From Bacillota bacterium (GTDB taxonomy: Bacteria; Bacillota; Bacilli; Bacillales; Cytobacillaceae), in assembly GCA_023387295.1 (NCBI GenBank), contig JAEWIG010000258.1, positions 1 through 13,950 of the forward strand: a stretch of DNA of 13,950 bases, in the 5' to 3' direction. Below the pieces are notes generated by a model that made no database searches, had not been told where the DNA came from, and worked only from the letters and a program-made list of their open reading frames with translations. This document shows, piece after piece, positions 7,268 to 13,950 of this stretch. Made by a program: the position numbers and the translations under genes. Numbering within the stretch: position 1 is the first letter of the stretch; each line of letters starts with the position of its first letter.

Positions 7268-7288
7268 TTAATTTTCCTCCTTATTTAT

Positions 7289-7316
7289 GTAACTAATTAT
7301 AGATTATCTTAGTTAC
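7289..7316 (-). promoter_or_regulatory. Perfect inverted repeat over the flavoprotein promoter
   Basis: GTAACTAA (7289-7296) and TTAGTTAC (7309-7316) are perfect 8-bp arms separated by 12 bp, just upstream of the AGGAGG of the flavoprotein gene. A TATAAT (minus strand, 7301-7296) and a GATAAT (7308-7303) lie within it, and TTTACA (7329-7324) is the best -35, at 22 or 15 bp from these. This is a likely repressor or redox-regulator operator. GTAAC/GTTAC-type arms occur in sites of MarR/HxlR-family redox regulators, but no such regulator is in the window. Confidence 0.6.
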
Positions 7317-7381
7317 GATTTATTGTAAAATAATGTGTTTTATGTAAAGAAGCTTATTTCTAGGAAACTATTTCGCTTGGT

Positions 7382-7615
7382 TTAGTCCTCATCCTTGATA
7401 TCCAAATCTTCTGGAATTGGTTCATTTACCAATTCTTCAACTAACTTTTTATATTTCTCAACCTGCTCAAAGTGTGTTTTGAACTGAGCCTTGGAAATTA
7501 AAACAACACCTTCACCATCATCCAAAGTTTTGATTTTCCCTTGTAGAATTAACTTTTCCACATTTGATACAGACATTGATAAATATTCTGCGGTTTCTTC
7601 TAATGTTAAATACAC
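7382..7615 (-). CDS. Small excisionase-type helix-turn-helix DNA-binding protein
   Basis: The product is about 77 residues and starts MYLTLEETAEYLSMSVSNVEKLILQGKI. This is the helix-turn-helix_17/MerR-like excisionase fold (a turn between two helices followed by a wing, KIKTLDDGEGVVLISKAQF). The C-terminal half is helical and charged (EQVEKYKKLVEELV), ending in an acidic PEDLDIKDED tail. The frame is open up to ATG 7651, but that ATG overlaps a TATAAT box (7655-7650). GTG 7615 lies 11 nt after AGGAG (7631-7627) and gives the expected family N-terminus, so I chose it. GTG 7627 is also in frame but fuses to the Shine-Dalgarno. There is no integrase nearby, so a phage origin is not implied. It may act as a regulator; the adjacent palindrome is a possible target. 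Confidence 0.72.
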   Translation of the reverse strand: MYLTLEETAEYLSMSVSNVEKLILQGKIKTLDDGEGVVLISKAQFKTHFEQVEKYKKLVEELVNEPIPEDLDIKDED

Positions 7616-7649
7616 TTTGTTTGTCACTCCTACAATTATTCTAAAACAC

Positions 7650-7655
7650 ATTATA
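7650..7655 (-). promoter_or_regulatory. -10 box of the small HTH gene
   Basis: TATAAT on the minus strand, about 19 bases upstream of the AGGAG that serves the GTG start at 7615. No convincing -35 is seen at 16-18 bp. Its overlap with the first in-frame ATG argues that this ATG is not the translation start. Confidence 0.4.
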
Positions 7656-7848
7656 GCCTATTTTTGAAGGCATTACTTTATTTTTCACAACTAGATTATC
7701 ACTTGATGATCATGAGCAAATTCAGAAATAAAAAAGTCTCTACATATGCCCGTAGTGTTTGTACGAGCAACTAATGGAACAAAGAGAGAGCACAATGAAC
7801 CAATCATATTACAAACCTATTTTCTGATTTCATATTAATGAATCCATA

Positions 7849-7890
7849 ATAAAAACTACTCTTTCATATAAACTTATCGAAGAGTAGTTT
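7849..7890 (-). terminator. Terminator overlapping the end of the YesL-family gene
   Basis: On the minus strand AACTACTCTT (7889-7880) pairs perfectly with AAGAGTAGTT (7863-7854), followed by TTTTATT. The stop codon (7876-7874) lies in the 16-nt loop, so the last codons form the left arm. Confidence 0.78.
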
Positions 7891-8581
7891 CTTTCATCTC
7901 AATCCGGCGTGCTTTCAAATATATTTGGTAATACCCGTAAAAATATATAAAAGCAACGATGGAACCTGCTAGAAAAAAGGACAAGACAGGATGAATCTGA
8001 TAAAGGATATAAATAATAGCGAAAGAAGCTCCGGCTAAGGAAATCGTATAATGTGCATTGGATATGGACATTAATAGCGCCTTTTTAAGAGAAGTAAAGA
8101 GTTTTAATTCAAAATGAACAGTATCTGAAAGAAAATGACTCGTTATGCTGAGCAAAAAGACTGTGATGACAACATAAAAATAAAAGGCTAGTGAGCCTAT
8201 CTCTATCGCAGATACTTTATAGTTCATACCCCAGGCTGTCCAAATAGCTGTTAAAATGATTCCTCCTGAAAGACTACGGATAAAATTTTCCTTATAATAT
8301 CTCCAATACTTTGAAAATATTTGACTATCATCAGAAGCAATAATCCACTTCCTTATAACGGCATACATCGCTGTCGTTGCTGGGAATAAGAATATCGGAA
8401 TCATAATCAAAATAGAAAATCCAAGCGAATACAACTCAGTTGATGTTTTGATGAACAACATATTTACTACCATATATAGAATTGGTAAATTAAAAAGCAG
8501 CCAAATGATATTGATAAGAACAAGCTTCATTATCCAGTCTGATATTGTGTAAAATTTGCCCATTATGCCTTCAATAACCAT
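7874..8581 (-). CDS. YesL-family (DUF624) membrane protein
   Basis: This 235-residue integral membrane protein has about six hydrophobic segments: residues ~18-44, 52-80, 95-115, 128-150 and two in the C-terminal 60. It carries the family signature FPATTAMYAVIRKW after the second helix. YesL/DUF624 proteins are commonly encoded beside Lpl/Yte-type sugar ABC importers, as in the rhamnogalacturonan loci of B. subtilis. Their biochemical role is not established. GGGGGAG lies 4 nt before the chosen ATG; a second in-frame ATG six codons on (MGKFYTI) has a weaker site. It is the last gene of the importer operon, after a hairpin that may lower its expression, and ends in its own terminator. Confidence 0.85.
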   Translation of the reverse strand: MVIEGIMGKFYTISDWIMKLVLINIIWLLFNLPILYMVVNMLFIKTSTELYSLGFSILIMIPIFLFPATTAMYAVIRKWIIASDDSQIFSKYWRYYKENFIRSLSGGIILTAIWTAWGMNYKVSAIEIGSLAFYFYVVITVFLLSITSHFLSDTVHFELKLFTSLKKALLMSISNAHYTISLAGASFAIIYILYQIHPVLSFFLAGSIVAFIYFYGYYQIYLKARRIEMKETTLR

Positions 8582-8660
8582 TTTACTCCCCCTAACAAGC
8601 TCTCTATTGGTGTCTTACTGCTTCAAACTCGAATAATTTTTACTATCTGATCTTTAAACA

Positions 8661-8687
8661 AAAGGTATACAGCAAACGTATACCTTT
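8661..8687. terminator. Intercistronic hairpin between binding-protein and YesL genes
   Basis: AAAGGTATAC (8661-8670) and GTATACCTTT (8678-8687) form a perfect 10-bp stem with a 7-nt loop. On the transcribed minus strand it is followed only by TGTTTAAAG, an imperfect T tract, so it probably acts as a partial terminator or as a 3' stabiliser of the binding-protein mRNA. The long T run lies on the plus-strand side, where no gene reads. Confidence 0.6.
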
Positions 8688-8708
8688 CGTTTTTTCATAA
8701 TAGATATT

Positions 8709-10358
8709 TTATTTGTTTAATTTAGCTAAATTTTCCTGCCATTTTTTCGTATTGAATTCTAATAGTTTCTCATATCCGACACTTTGTGCCTGCTTTTCTG
8801 CATTCTCGTAAATCGCCTCTACTTCTTCGTCACTTTTTGAATAGAGTGCCTGAGCTCTAGCCTCTTCAAGGATTTCACCAATACGCTGTTTAATAATACC
8901 TTCATCACTCTCTGGCAACGGAGCGATATTTAAATATTGAGTCGCATCATACTGTGTTGGCCATGTAACCGTATTTTGCCAATGTGTTGTCCAGTTACGC
9001 TTTTCCATTGGTAATGTTTCTTCAAACTTAGCCTTTGCCGTATCTAGGAAATTCGAGTTTCCTACCCATGCTAAATTAAGTGTATCTTTCTCAGCTTGTG
9101 CTGCCCCTTCTGGATCTTCATGATATTTGTCTGTAAAGTTAGGTAATCCTGCAGCATTAAAGCCATCCCAATATTCGCCAGTCGGTCCGAATGTTAATGT
9201 CGCTTGTCCTTCTGGGCCTGTTAACCAATCTAAGAAAGCAAATACTCTTTCAGGATCTTTTGCATTCTGCGTTATCACACTAACATTCCAGCCCATCATA
9301 TTATAAGCACCTGGATAAATTTTGTTTTTATCTAATCCTTCTTTATGAATTGGCCAAATCATAAAGTAACCACCATCAGGATTATCCTTTATTAGATTAT
9401 AGTGGCCTAGTCCGGCATTATTTGTTGGACTTGCACTTGCATAGACAGCAACTTTTCCAGTTGTCACCTTTTGAAGAACCATATCTTGATCTTGTGTAAG
9501 TACATCTTGGGTCATTAAACCTTCACGGAATAATCTACTAGAATATTTCATTGATTCAACGAAGGCTGGATCACTGAAGATTGAAACTAGTTTATCTCCC
9601 TTTGGAACTGCAATATTAGTGATGTTTGCTGGTGATTCATTTTCAGCAAATGCTGAATACAACACATTTACTCCTTGTGCTTCAATATCTGTTTCAAAAG
9701 GAATAACATCTGGGAACTTTTCTTTAACCATTACTAAGTAATTATACAAATCCTCTGTTGTTTCAAGCACTGGAGATCCTAACTCTTCATAAATAGCTTT
9801 ATTCACAACATAACCAGCATTTCCAAATGGTTTTGCATTATACCAGTTCGGGAATTGATAGAGCTTACCATCTTCTGAACGAAGCATGTTAAGTCCCTCT
9901 TCCCCAAACCAGTCTCTCAGATTCGTGTACTTATCCAAATACGGATCTAGCGCTACCAATGCCCCACCTTCGCGTAGCCTTTCAACGTCTGCGCCTTTAT
10001 CTGTCCAAATGAAATCTGGTAAACTATTACCAGCAATCATTGTCGTTAGTTTTTGCTCAGCTTTTCCACCACCATCAATCGCAGTGATATTCACCTTCTT
10101 ATTTTCCTTAATCCAAGCACTCGAAGCATCTTGCCCCCAACCCGGCATTGTGTACCAATCATAGTTTCCAAACATTGTGATATCTAGCTGCTCTGATCCT
10201 AATACAAAGGCTTCTTTAGCATTATTCTCTTCCTGTTTTTCCTGTTTTTCCGGTTTTTCATTTTCCTCATTCACAACTTCCGTGTTACAACCAGCCATTA
10301 CAGCCATTACTAGAAAAATAGCTGCGAAGATCATCCATAACTTCCTTGATCCTTTCAT
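8709..10358 (-). CDS. LplA-type extracellular carbohydrate-binding lipoprotein of an ABC importer
   Basis: The 549-residue family-1 solute-binding protein is a lipoprotein. Its signal peptide is MKGSRKLWMIFAAIFLVMAV with lipobox MAGC, so Cys24 is lipidated and anchors it to the outer face of the membrane. A charged Glu/Lys/Gln spacer (EKPEKQEKQEENN) leads to the binding fold, with NYDWYTMPGWGQD, LPDFIWTDKGADVERL and a FAFLDWLTGPEGQATLTFG segment typical of the LplA/YtcQ group. The long open frame begins at 10379, but ATG 10358 has GGGGGG about 6 nt upstream and yields a proper signal peptide, so I start there. It follows the two permease genes and precedes the YesL gene. The bound sugar is unknown. 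Its length exceeds typical CUT1 binding proteins (about 420-450) but fits this oligosaccharide-binding group. Confidence 0.92.
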   Translation of the reverse strand: MKGSRKLWMIFAAIFLVMAVMAGCNTEVVNEENEKPEKQEKQEENNAKEAFVLGSEQLDITMFGNYDWYTMPGWGQDASSAWIKENKKVNITAIDGGGKAEQKLTTMIAGNSLPDFIWTDKGADVERLREGGALVALDPYLDKYTNLRDWFGEEGLNMLRSEDGKLYQFPNWYNAKPFGNAGYVVNKAIYEELGSPVLETTEDLYNYLVMVKEKFPDVIPFETDIEAQGVNVLYSAFAENESPANITNIAVPKGDKLVSIFSDPAFVESMKYSSRLFREGLMTQDVLTQDQDMVLQKVTTGKVAVYASASPTNNAGLGHYNLIKDNPDGGYFMIWPIHKEGLDKNKIYPGAYNMMGWNVSVITQNAKDPERVFAFLDWLTGPEGQATLTFGPTGEYWDGFNAAGLPNFTDKYHEDPEGAAQAEKDTLNLAWVGNSNFLDTAKAKFEETLPMEKRNWTTHWQNTVTWPTQYDATQYLNIAPLPESDEGIIKQRIGEILEEARAQALYSKSDEEVEAIYENAEKQAQSVGYEKLLEFNTKKWQENLAKLNK

Positions 10359-10387
10359 TTGCTTCCCCCCTGGAATCATAATATTTA

Positions 10388-10407
10388 TTTAAAGCATTTG
10401 CTTTAAA
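10388..10407 (-). ncRNA. Intercistronic mRNA hairpin before the binding-protein gene
   Basis: TTTAAAGC (10388-10395) and GCTTTAAA (10400-10407) form a perfect 8-bp stem with a 4-nt loop in the gap between the second permease gene and the lipoprotein gene. There is no T tract on the minus strand (AAATAAATATT follows), so it is more likely an mRNA processing or stabilising hairpin that raises binding-protein expression than a terminator. It is a cis element, not a separate RNA gene. Confidence 0.45.
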
Positions 10408-10418
10408 CCAATTTGAAG

Positions 10419-11315
10419 TTAATCTTTTAATGAACCAATTAATACCCCTTTAACAAAGTGCCTTTGCACAAATGGATACACTAGGACAATTGGAATCGTC
10501 GCAACCATCATGATTGCCATTGAGAGTGACTTTCCCGTTACCTTTGCTACTTGAGTCATATGGGCAAGAGCACCTGCATCTAGCTGGCTCATCTGAGAAG
10601 TTACGGTATTTAAATTTAAAACCTGCCGCAATAATGTTTGAATAGGTAGTAATTTTTCCGATGTTAAATAGATACTCGGATAGAACCAGTCGTTCCAGTG
10701 ATACACTGCAGTAAATAACGATAAAGTAGCAATAACAGGACCCGACAATGGAAGGATAATTCTAAAAAAGGTTTGCCAATACCCACAGCCATCTATCTTT
10801 GCTGATTCCTCAAGCCCTTCAGGTAATTGCTGAAAAAACGTTCTGAAAATGATCATATTCCAAACGGAAACTAACGTTGGGATGATCATGACCCAAAATG
10901 AATCCAAAAGTCCAAGTCCGCGGATAAGATGGAATGATGGAATCAATCCTCCTGCGAAAAACATCGTGAAAATGCAAAGAAGTGTGAAGAACTTTCTACC
11001 AATCAGCTCTCTTTTTGATAATCCATAAGCTAAAAGTGCCGTAACAAGCACAGATAACACGGTTCCTATTACTGTCCTTGATACAGATACAATAAATGCA
11101 GTAATTAGTCGCTTGTCTTGAAAAACAATCTGGTAATTTTCTAAAGTAAATTCACGTGGCCAAAAAGTAATCCCACCAAGCATGGTATCCTGTCCAGTAT
11201 TAAAAGAAATCACGAGTGAATTCCAAAATGGATAGAACGTTACAAATCCAAGCAAAATCAAACATATATAGAAAAAAACGATCATGATTTTATCGCCAAA
11301 ACTGGGTTTTATCAT
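10419..11315 (-). CDS. LplC/YtcP-type carbohydrate ABC transporter permease
   Basis: This 298-residue CUT1 permease has six membrane helices (first at about 11-33). The cytoplasmic EAA loop is LEESAKIDGCGYWQTFFRIILPLSGP (about 183-208), which docks on the ATPase. The C-terminus IPIVLVYPFVQRHFVKGVLIGSLKD is the standard end of MalG-like permeases. GGGGGAG sits 7 nt before the ATG. It lies 26 bases after the first permease gene and is the second gene of the operon. No ATPase gene is present, as is usual for Lpl/Yte systems, which share the MsmX-type ATPase; that sharing is inferred here. Confidence 0.92.
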   Translation of the reverse strand: MIKPSFGDKIMIVFFYICLILLGFVTFYPFWNSLVISFNTGQDTMLGGITFWPREFTLENYQIVFQDKRLITAFIVSVSRTVIGTVLSVLVTALLAYGLSKRELIGRKFFTLLCIFTMFFAGGLIPSFHLIRGLGLLDSFWVMIIPTLVSVWNMIIFRTFFQQLPEGLEESAKIDGCGYWQTFFRIILPLSGPVIATLSLFTAVYHWNDWFYPSIYLTSEKLLPIQTLLRQVLNLNTVTSQMSQLDAGALAHMTQVAKVTGKSLSMAIMMVATIPIVLVYPFVQRHFVKGVLIGSLKD

Positions 11316-11341
11316 CTTATCTCTCCCCCTTTACATAACGA

Positions 11342-12313
11342 TTACCAAAGACTATTCCCACTCCTACGCGCTAGATAATTTGCTAAAGTCAGTAACATCA
11401 CACTGATGATTGCTTTAAATAATCCAATCGCTGTTGCATAGGAATATCTAGCATTTCCAATACCAACCCTATAAACATAAGTGTCTATTACATCTGAAAC
11501 CCCACGCAATATTGGATTTTCGCTCAAAAGTAATAAATCTTCAAAACCAGCGTTTAAAAGGTGCCCGACCTCTAAGATGAGAAATATACTTATGATTGGC
11601 ATAATTGTAGGAATTGTTATTAAATACATTTGTTTAAATCGACTTGCTCCATCTAACGCAGCTGCCTCATATAATTGTGGATTTATCCCCGCTATTGCCG
11701 CAATATACACAATTGAGGCAAATCCTATCGATTTCCATAGATTTGTCGTTACAATAATTGTCCAAAAATATTCTGGAATTGCTAAAAAGCTAATCGGTTT
11801 ATCAATGAGGTTTAATTTCTGTAACGCAATATTTAAACTACCATTATCTGTCGACAAGATTGACATTGCAAAACCAGCAACGATAACCCATGACAAAAAG
11901 TGAGGTAAATATGTAATGGTTTGAATGGTCCGTTTAAATGCCATGTTTCTGATTTCATTAAACATCAGAGCAAGAATAATAGGTGCCGGGAAACAAATCG
12001 CAATTTTTAGAATACTTATAGCGAAGGTATTTCTCAAGATTTCCCCAAAACGGGGATCTTCAAAAAACATTCTAAAATGCTTAAATCCTACCCATTCACT
12101 TCCTGAAATCCCCTTAAAAATGTTGTAATCTTGGAAAGCTATGACCACTCCATACATGGGAATATAATTGAAGATAAAAATAAGTAATATTCCTGGCAAG
12201 ACCATTAATTGCAAATCCCATTGCCTTATAAGGCGCGTAAAAAGACCTTTTTTCTTTTTCTCTTTAATTTTGCGATTCAACGTTTCTTCTATTTCTATTT
12301 CTATTTGCGCCAA
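11342..12313 (-). CDS. LplB/YteP-type carbohydrate ABC transporter permease
   Basis: This 323-residue MalF-like CUT1 permease begins with a charged cytoplasmic N-terminus (EIEIEETLNRKIKEKKKK), then a first helix LMVLPGILLIFIFNYIPMYG and five more. The EAA loop is YEAAALDGASRFKQMYLITIPTIMP (about 222-246). The C-terminus ANYLARRSGNSLW is typical of the LplB/YteP group (about 320 residues). The start codon is TTG, with GGGGGTG about 5 nt upstream; the next in-frame Met (residue 37) would remove the N-terminal tail and cut into the first helix, so TTG is preferred. It is the first gene of the importer operon and diverges from the amidohydrolase gene. Confidence 0.9.
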   Translation of the reverse strand: MAQIEIEIEETLNRKIKEKKKKGLFTRLIRQWDLQLMVLPGILLIFIFNYIPMYGVVIAFQDYNIFKGISGSEWVGFKHFRMFFEDPRFGEILRNTFAISILKIAICFPAPIILALMFNEIRNMAFKRTIQTITYLPHFLSWVIVAGFAMSILSTDNGSLNIALQKLNLIDKPISFLAIPEYFWTIIVTTNLWKSIGFASIVYIAAIAGINPQLYEAAALDGASRFKQMYLITIPTIMPIISIFLILEVGHLLNAGFEDLLLLSENPILRGVSDVIDTYVYRVGIGNARYSYATAIGLFKAIISVMLLTLANYLARRSGNSLW

Positions 12314-12338
12314 AATGACACCCCCATATCGTTCAATC

Positions 12339-12352
12339 TTTCAATCTTGAAA
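12339..12352. promoter_or_regulatory. Small palindrome in the importer operon leader
   Basis: TTTCAA-TC-TTGAAA is a perfect inverted repeat 26 bases upstream of the TTG start of the first permease gene. It overlaps a tandem pair of TTCAATCT (12332-12347). It could be an operator or an RNA hairpin; there is no direct evidence for either. Confidence 0.3.
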
Positions 12353-12417
12353 TAAATTTTTAAATGTTCTTTCAATGATAAGTTAGTTACTATATAATTA
12401 GATAAAATTATAAATTC

Positions 12418-12435
12418 ATAACATTATAATGTTAT
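12418..12435. promoter_or_regulatory. 18-bp perfect palindrome in the divergent promoter region
   Basis: ATAACATTATAATGTTAT is identical to its own reverse complement. It lies about midway between the divergent importer and amidohydrolase starts, and its centre forms TATAAT on both strands (12425-12430 plus, 12428-12423 minus). A further plus-strand TATAAT follows at 12440-12445. It is a likely operator controlling one or both directions; the GntR-family protein encoded at 13709 is the nearest candidate binder. AT-richness makes chance palindromes more likely, which lowers confidence. Confidence 0.5.
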
Positions 12436-12467
12436 TACCTATAATACATGTTTTGCGAAAAAGTAAC

Positions 12468-12479
12468 AATACTAGTATT
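12468..12479. promoter_or_regulatory. 12-bp perfect palindrome upstream of the amidohydrolase gene
   Basis: AATACTAGTATT is its own reverse complement and lies 71 bases before the chosen start, downstream of the TATAAT at 12440-12445. That is a position where a bound repressor could block the plus-strand promoter. Short TA-centred palindromes of this kind suit GntR-family dimers; this is inference. Confidence 0.4.
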
Positions 12480-12550
12480 TAAAATTTTTTAATAATTATA
12501 AATACTCGCTTTTTTTTGATTTGGTTCTGTTTAGAGAAAGGATGAAGGAA

Positions 12551-13651
12551 ATGAGTGAACGTTTTGTCCTTCGTAATGGACATTGTTTAAGGAGCGGTTT
12601 AAGAGATATTACGATTGAAGATGGGAAAATTATAGAAATTACAAACTCAGGGCATGGACAGGGGCAAAGGATAATTGACTGCACTGGTCTTTATATATCC
12701 AGTGGTTGGATTGATTTACATACTCATGCCTTTCCTGAATTTGAGCCCTATGGCGATGAGATTGATGAAATTGGTATCAAACAAGGTGTAACTACCATTG
12801 TTGATGCTGGAAGCTGTGGAATAGAACGAATAGAGGATTTATTTACTAGTGGACGTAAGAGCAAAACGAATGTATTTGCTTTTTTAAATATCTCACGCAT
12901 CGGTCTAAAGAGAATTGACGAACTATCAAACTTAGCATGGATAGATAAAGAAAAAGCCATCCAAACTGTAGAAAAATATAATGGTATGATTGTAGGTTTT
13001 AAAGCACGAATGAGTAAAAGTGTGGTTGGGAAAAACGATATTAAGCCATTACTGCTTGCGAAAGAGCTTTCTAGAAGTACCTCACTTCCCATAATGGTAC
13101 ACATCGGATCCGGCCCACCGACTATAGAAGAAATTATCCCCCTTTTAGATAAAAATGATATTGTTACTCATTTTTTAAACGGTAAGGCCAACAATCTATT
13201 TGACTCCCATGGTAATCCACTTCAGGTGCTGACCGAGGCAATAGAACGTGGTATCCATCTCGATGTGGGTCACGGCACTGCCAGCTTTTCTTTTAAAGTG
13301 GCTGAGATGGCCAAAAGACACAACATCATCTTCAACACGATTAGTTCTGATATTTATCGTGATAATCGATTGAACGGTCCTGTTTTTAGTTTGGCGAATG
13401 TCCTTTCAAAGTTCCTTTACCTTGGTTATCCCATTGAAACAATCATTGATGCCATTACAACTAATGCAGCAAACTGGCTGAAAAAACCCGAGCTAGGCAG
13501 AATTAAAATTGGGGACACAGCTAATTTAACCCTTTTTGCCATTCAGGATACGTCTATTACTCTTACTGATTCTGAAGGTGACTCTAGAAATGCATATAAA
13601 AAGATTGAAGCGAAAGGAGTCGTTATGAACGGAGAATTCATCCCTTGCTAG
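12551..13651 (+). CDS. COG3964 (EF_0837-type) amidohydrolase/deacetylase family metallohydrolase
   Basis: The 366-residue product is an amidohydrolase-superfamily (beta/alpha)8 metalloenzyme. Metal ligands are visible: His57 and His59 in DLHTHA, the probable carboxylated Lys151 in GFKARMS, His184 in MVHIGSGPP, His207 in THFLNG, and Asp267 in ISSDIY. The DEIGIKQGVTTIVDAG, KARMSKSVVG and DVGHGTASFSF blocks place it in the EF_0837/AHA_3915 group of COG3964, often misnamed dihydroorotase or adenine deaminase. A characterised COG3964 member (Atu3266) hydrolyses acetyl-(R)-mandelate and N-acetyl-D-amino acids; the substrate here is unknown. The frame is open from TTG 12521, and ATG 12542 is also possible. 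ATG 12551 matches the family N-terminus (MSERFVLRNG) and has AAAGG about 10 nt upstream. It is divergent from the importer and followed by a GntR gene. Confidence 0.88.
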   Translation: MSERFVLRNGHCLRSGLRDITIEDGKIIEITNSGHGQGQRIIDCTGLYISSGWIDLHTHAFPEFEPYGDEIDEIGIKQGVTTIVDAGSCGIERIEDLFTSGRKSKTNVFAFLNISRIGLKRIDELSNLAWIDKEKAIQTVEKYNGMIVGFKARMSKSVVGKNDIKPLLLAKELSRSTSLPIMVHIGSGPPTIEEIIPLLDKNDIVTHFLNGKANNLFDSHGNPLQVLTEAIERGIHLDVGHGTASFSFKVAEMAKRHNIIFNTISSDIYRDNRLNGPVFSLANVLSKFLYLGYPIETIIDAITTNAANWLKKPELGRIKIGDTANLTLFAIQDTSITLTDSEGDSRNAYKKIEAKGVVMNGEFIPC

Positions 13652-13708
13652 GAAGATTCCCTTTATTAAACAAAAACGATATAATTCAGGTTATGGTGGG
13701 AGAACATT

Positions 13709-13950
13709 ATGATGTTGAAAGGTAGTGTAATTACGTTGAAAATTTCTCGAAAAAAGGGACCATTATACCTTCAAATAAAACGAATTTTAAAGGATAGGAT
13801 CCTGCATGGAATTTATCCAATCGATGCGAATCTTCCATCAGAACTACAACTAGAGAGTGAATTTGGTGTCAGTAAAATAACAGTTCGTAAAGCAATTCAA
13901 GAGCTTGTACAAGAAGGGTATTTAGTAACAAAAAGCGGTAAAGGAACAAC
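13709..13950 (+). CDS. GntR-family transcriptional regulator (3' partial)
   Basis: Only the first 80 codons are in the window and the frame runs off the end. They encode a winged-helix GntR domain: GPLYLQIKRILKDRILHGIYP, then LPSELQLESEFGVSKITVRKAIQELVQEGYLVTKSGKGT. The PSE-x-L-x3-F-G-VS-x-ITVRKAI-x-L core and the GKGT wing are diagnostic. GGTGGGAG lies about 6 nt before the first of two adjacent ATG codons. The ligand-binding domain is missing, so the subfamily (HutC/UTRA is usual near sugar and EF_0837-type genes) cannot be read. A TATAAT at 13680-13685 with a poor -35 may give it a separate promoter; otherwise it is co-transcribed with the amidohydrolase, 57 bases upstream. It probably controls this locus. 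Confidence 0.9.
   Translation, partial: MMLKGSVITLKISRKKGPLYLQIKRILKDRILHGIYPIDANLPSELQLESEFGVSKITVRKAIQELVQEGYLVTKSGKGT

Noticed and set aside
7652..7873. Possible small gene or RNA in the 222-base gap
   Set aside because: I found only the -10 of the HTH gene at one end and the YesL-gene terminator at the other; no open frame with a ribosome binding site and no strong structure between them.
10388..10407. Catabolite-repression (cre) site before the binding-protein gene
   Set aside because: The palindrome TTTAAAGC-N4-GCTTTAAA lacks the central CG and spacing of a cre box; an RNA hairpin is the better reading.
11481..11903. Plus-strand 140-codon open frame
   Set aside because: It is antisense to the first sugar permease gene, which has clear family motifs; there is no ribosome binding site.
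12748..13104. Minus-strand 118-codon open frame
   Set aside because: It is antisense to the amidohydrolase gene, whose metal-binding motifs are intact in the plus frame.

Overview
The window looks like the chromosome of a low-GC Gram-positive bacterium of the Bacillaceae (Bacillus in the broad sense). The signs are AT-rich DNA, strong purine-rich ribosome binding sites (AGGAGG, GGGGGAG), GTG and TTG starts, hairpin-plus-T terminators, a Bce-type antibiotic-sensing module and an LplABC/YesL-type sugar importer. I saw no rRNA, tRNA, CRISPR array, insertion sequence or phage gene.

Left part (1-6284). The 3' end of a multidomain tellurite-resistance-family gene (TerD, a Gln/Asn-rich linker, a zinc ribbon, TerB) ends at a good terminator. 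Next comes a cell-envelope stress module: a Bce-type ABC ATPase and its ten-helix permease on the plus strand, converging with a response regulator and a short intramembrane-sensing histidine kinase on the minus strand. The two pairs meet at one shared terminator. By family knowledge, the permease senses a peptide antibiotic and signals to the kinase. The regulator then activates the transporter promoter, where a Bce-like operator can be seen upstream of a weak -35.

Middle part (6285-7873). A gene-free stretch of about 420 bases holds six units of an exact 20-bp tandem repeat and a palindrome-rich element. Two small minus-strand genes follow: a short thioredoxin-reductase-like flavoprotein lacking the NADPH domain and the CxxC motif, with a perfect 8-bp inverted repeat over its promoter, and an excisionase-like helix-turn-helix protein.

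Right part (7874-13950). A minus-strand operon encodes two CUT1 sugar permeases, a large lipoprotein solute-binding protein and a YesL-family membrane protein, with no ATPase, so a shared one (MsmX type) is expected elsewhere. Divergent from it are a COG3964 (EF_0837-type) amidohydrolase/deacetylase and the start of a GntR-family regulator cut by the window end. The divergent spacer holds perfect palindromes that could be operators. I infer, without proof, that importer, deacetylase and GntR regulator form one catabolic locus for an acylated or amino-sugar-like compound.

The candidates most worth following up are the four-part TerD/TerB fusion, the 20-bp tandem array, the domain-deleted flavoprotein with its palindromic operator, and the importer/COG3964/GntR locus.
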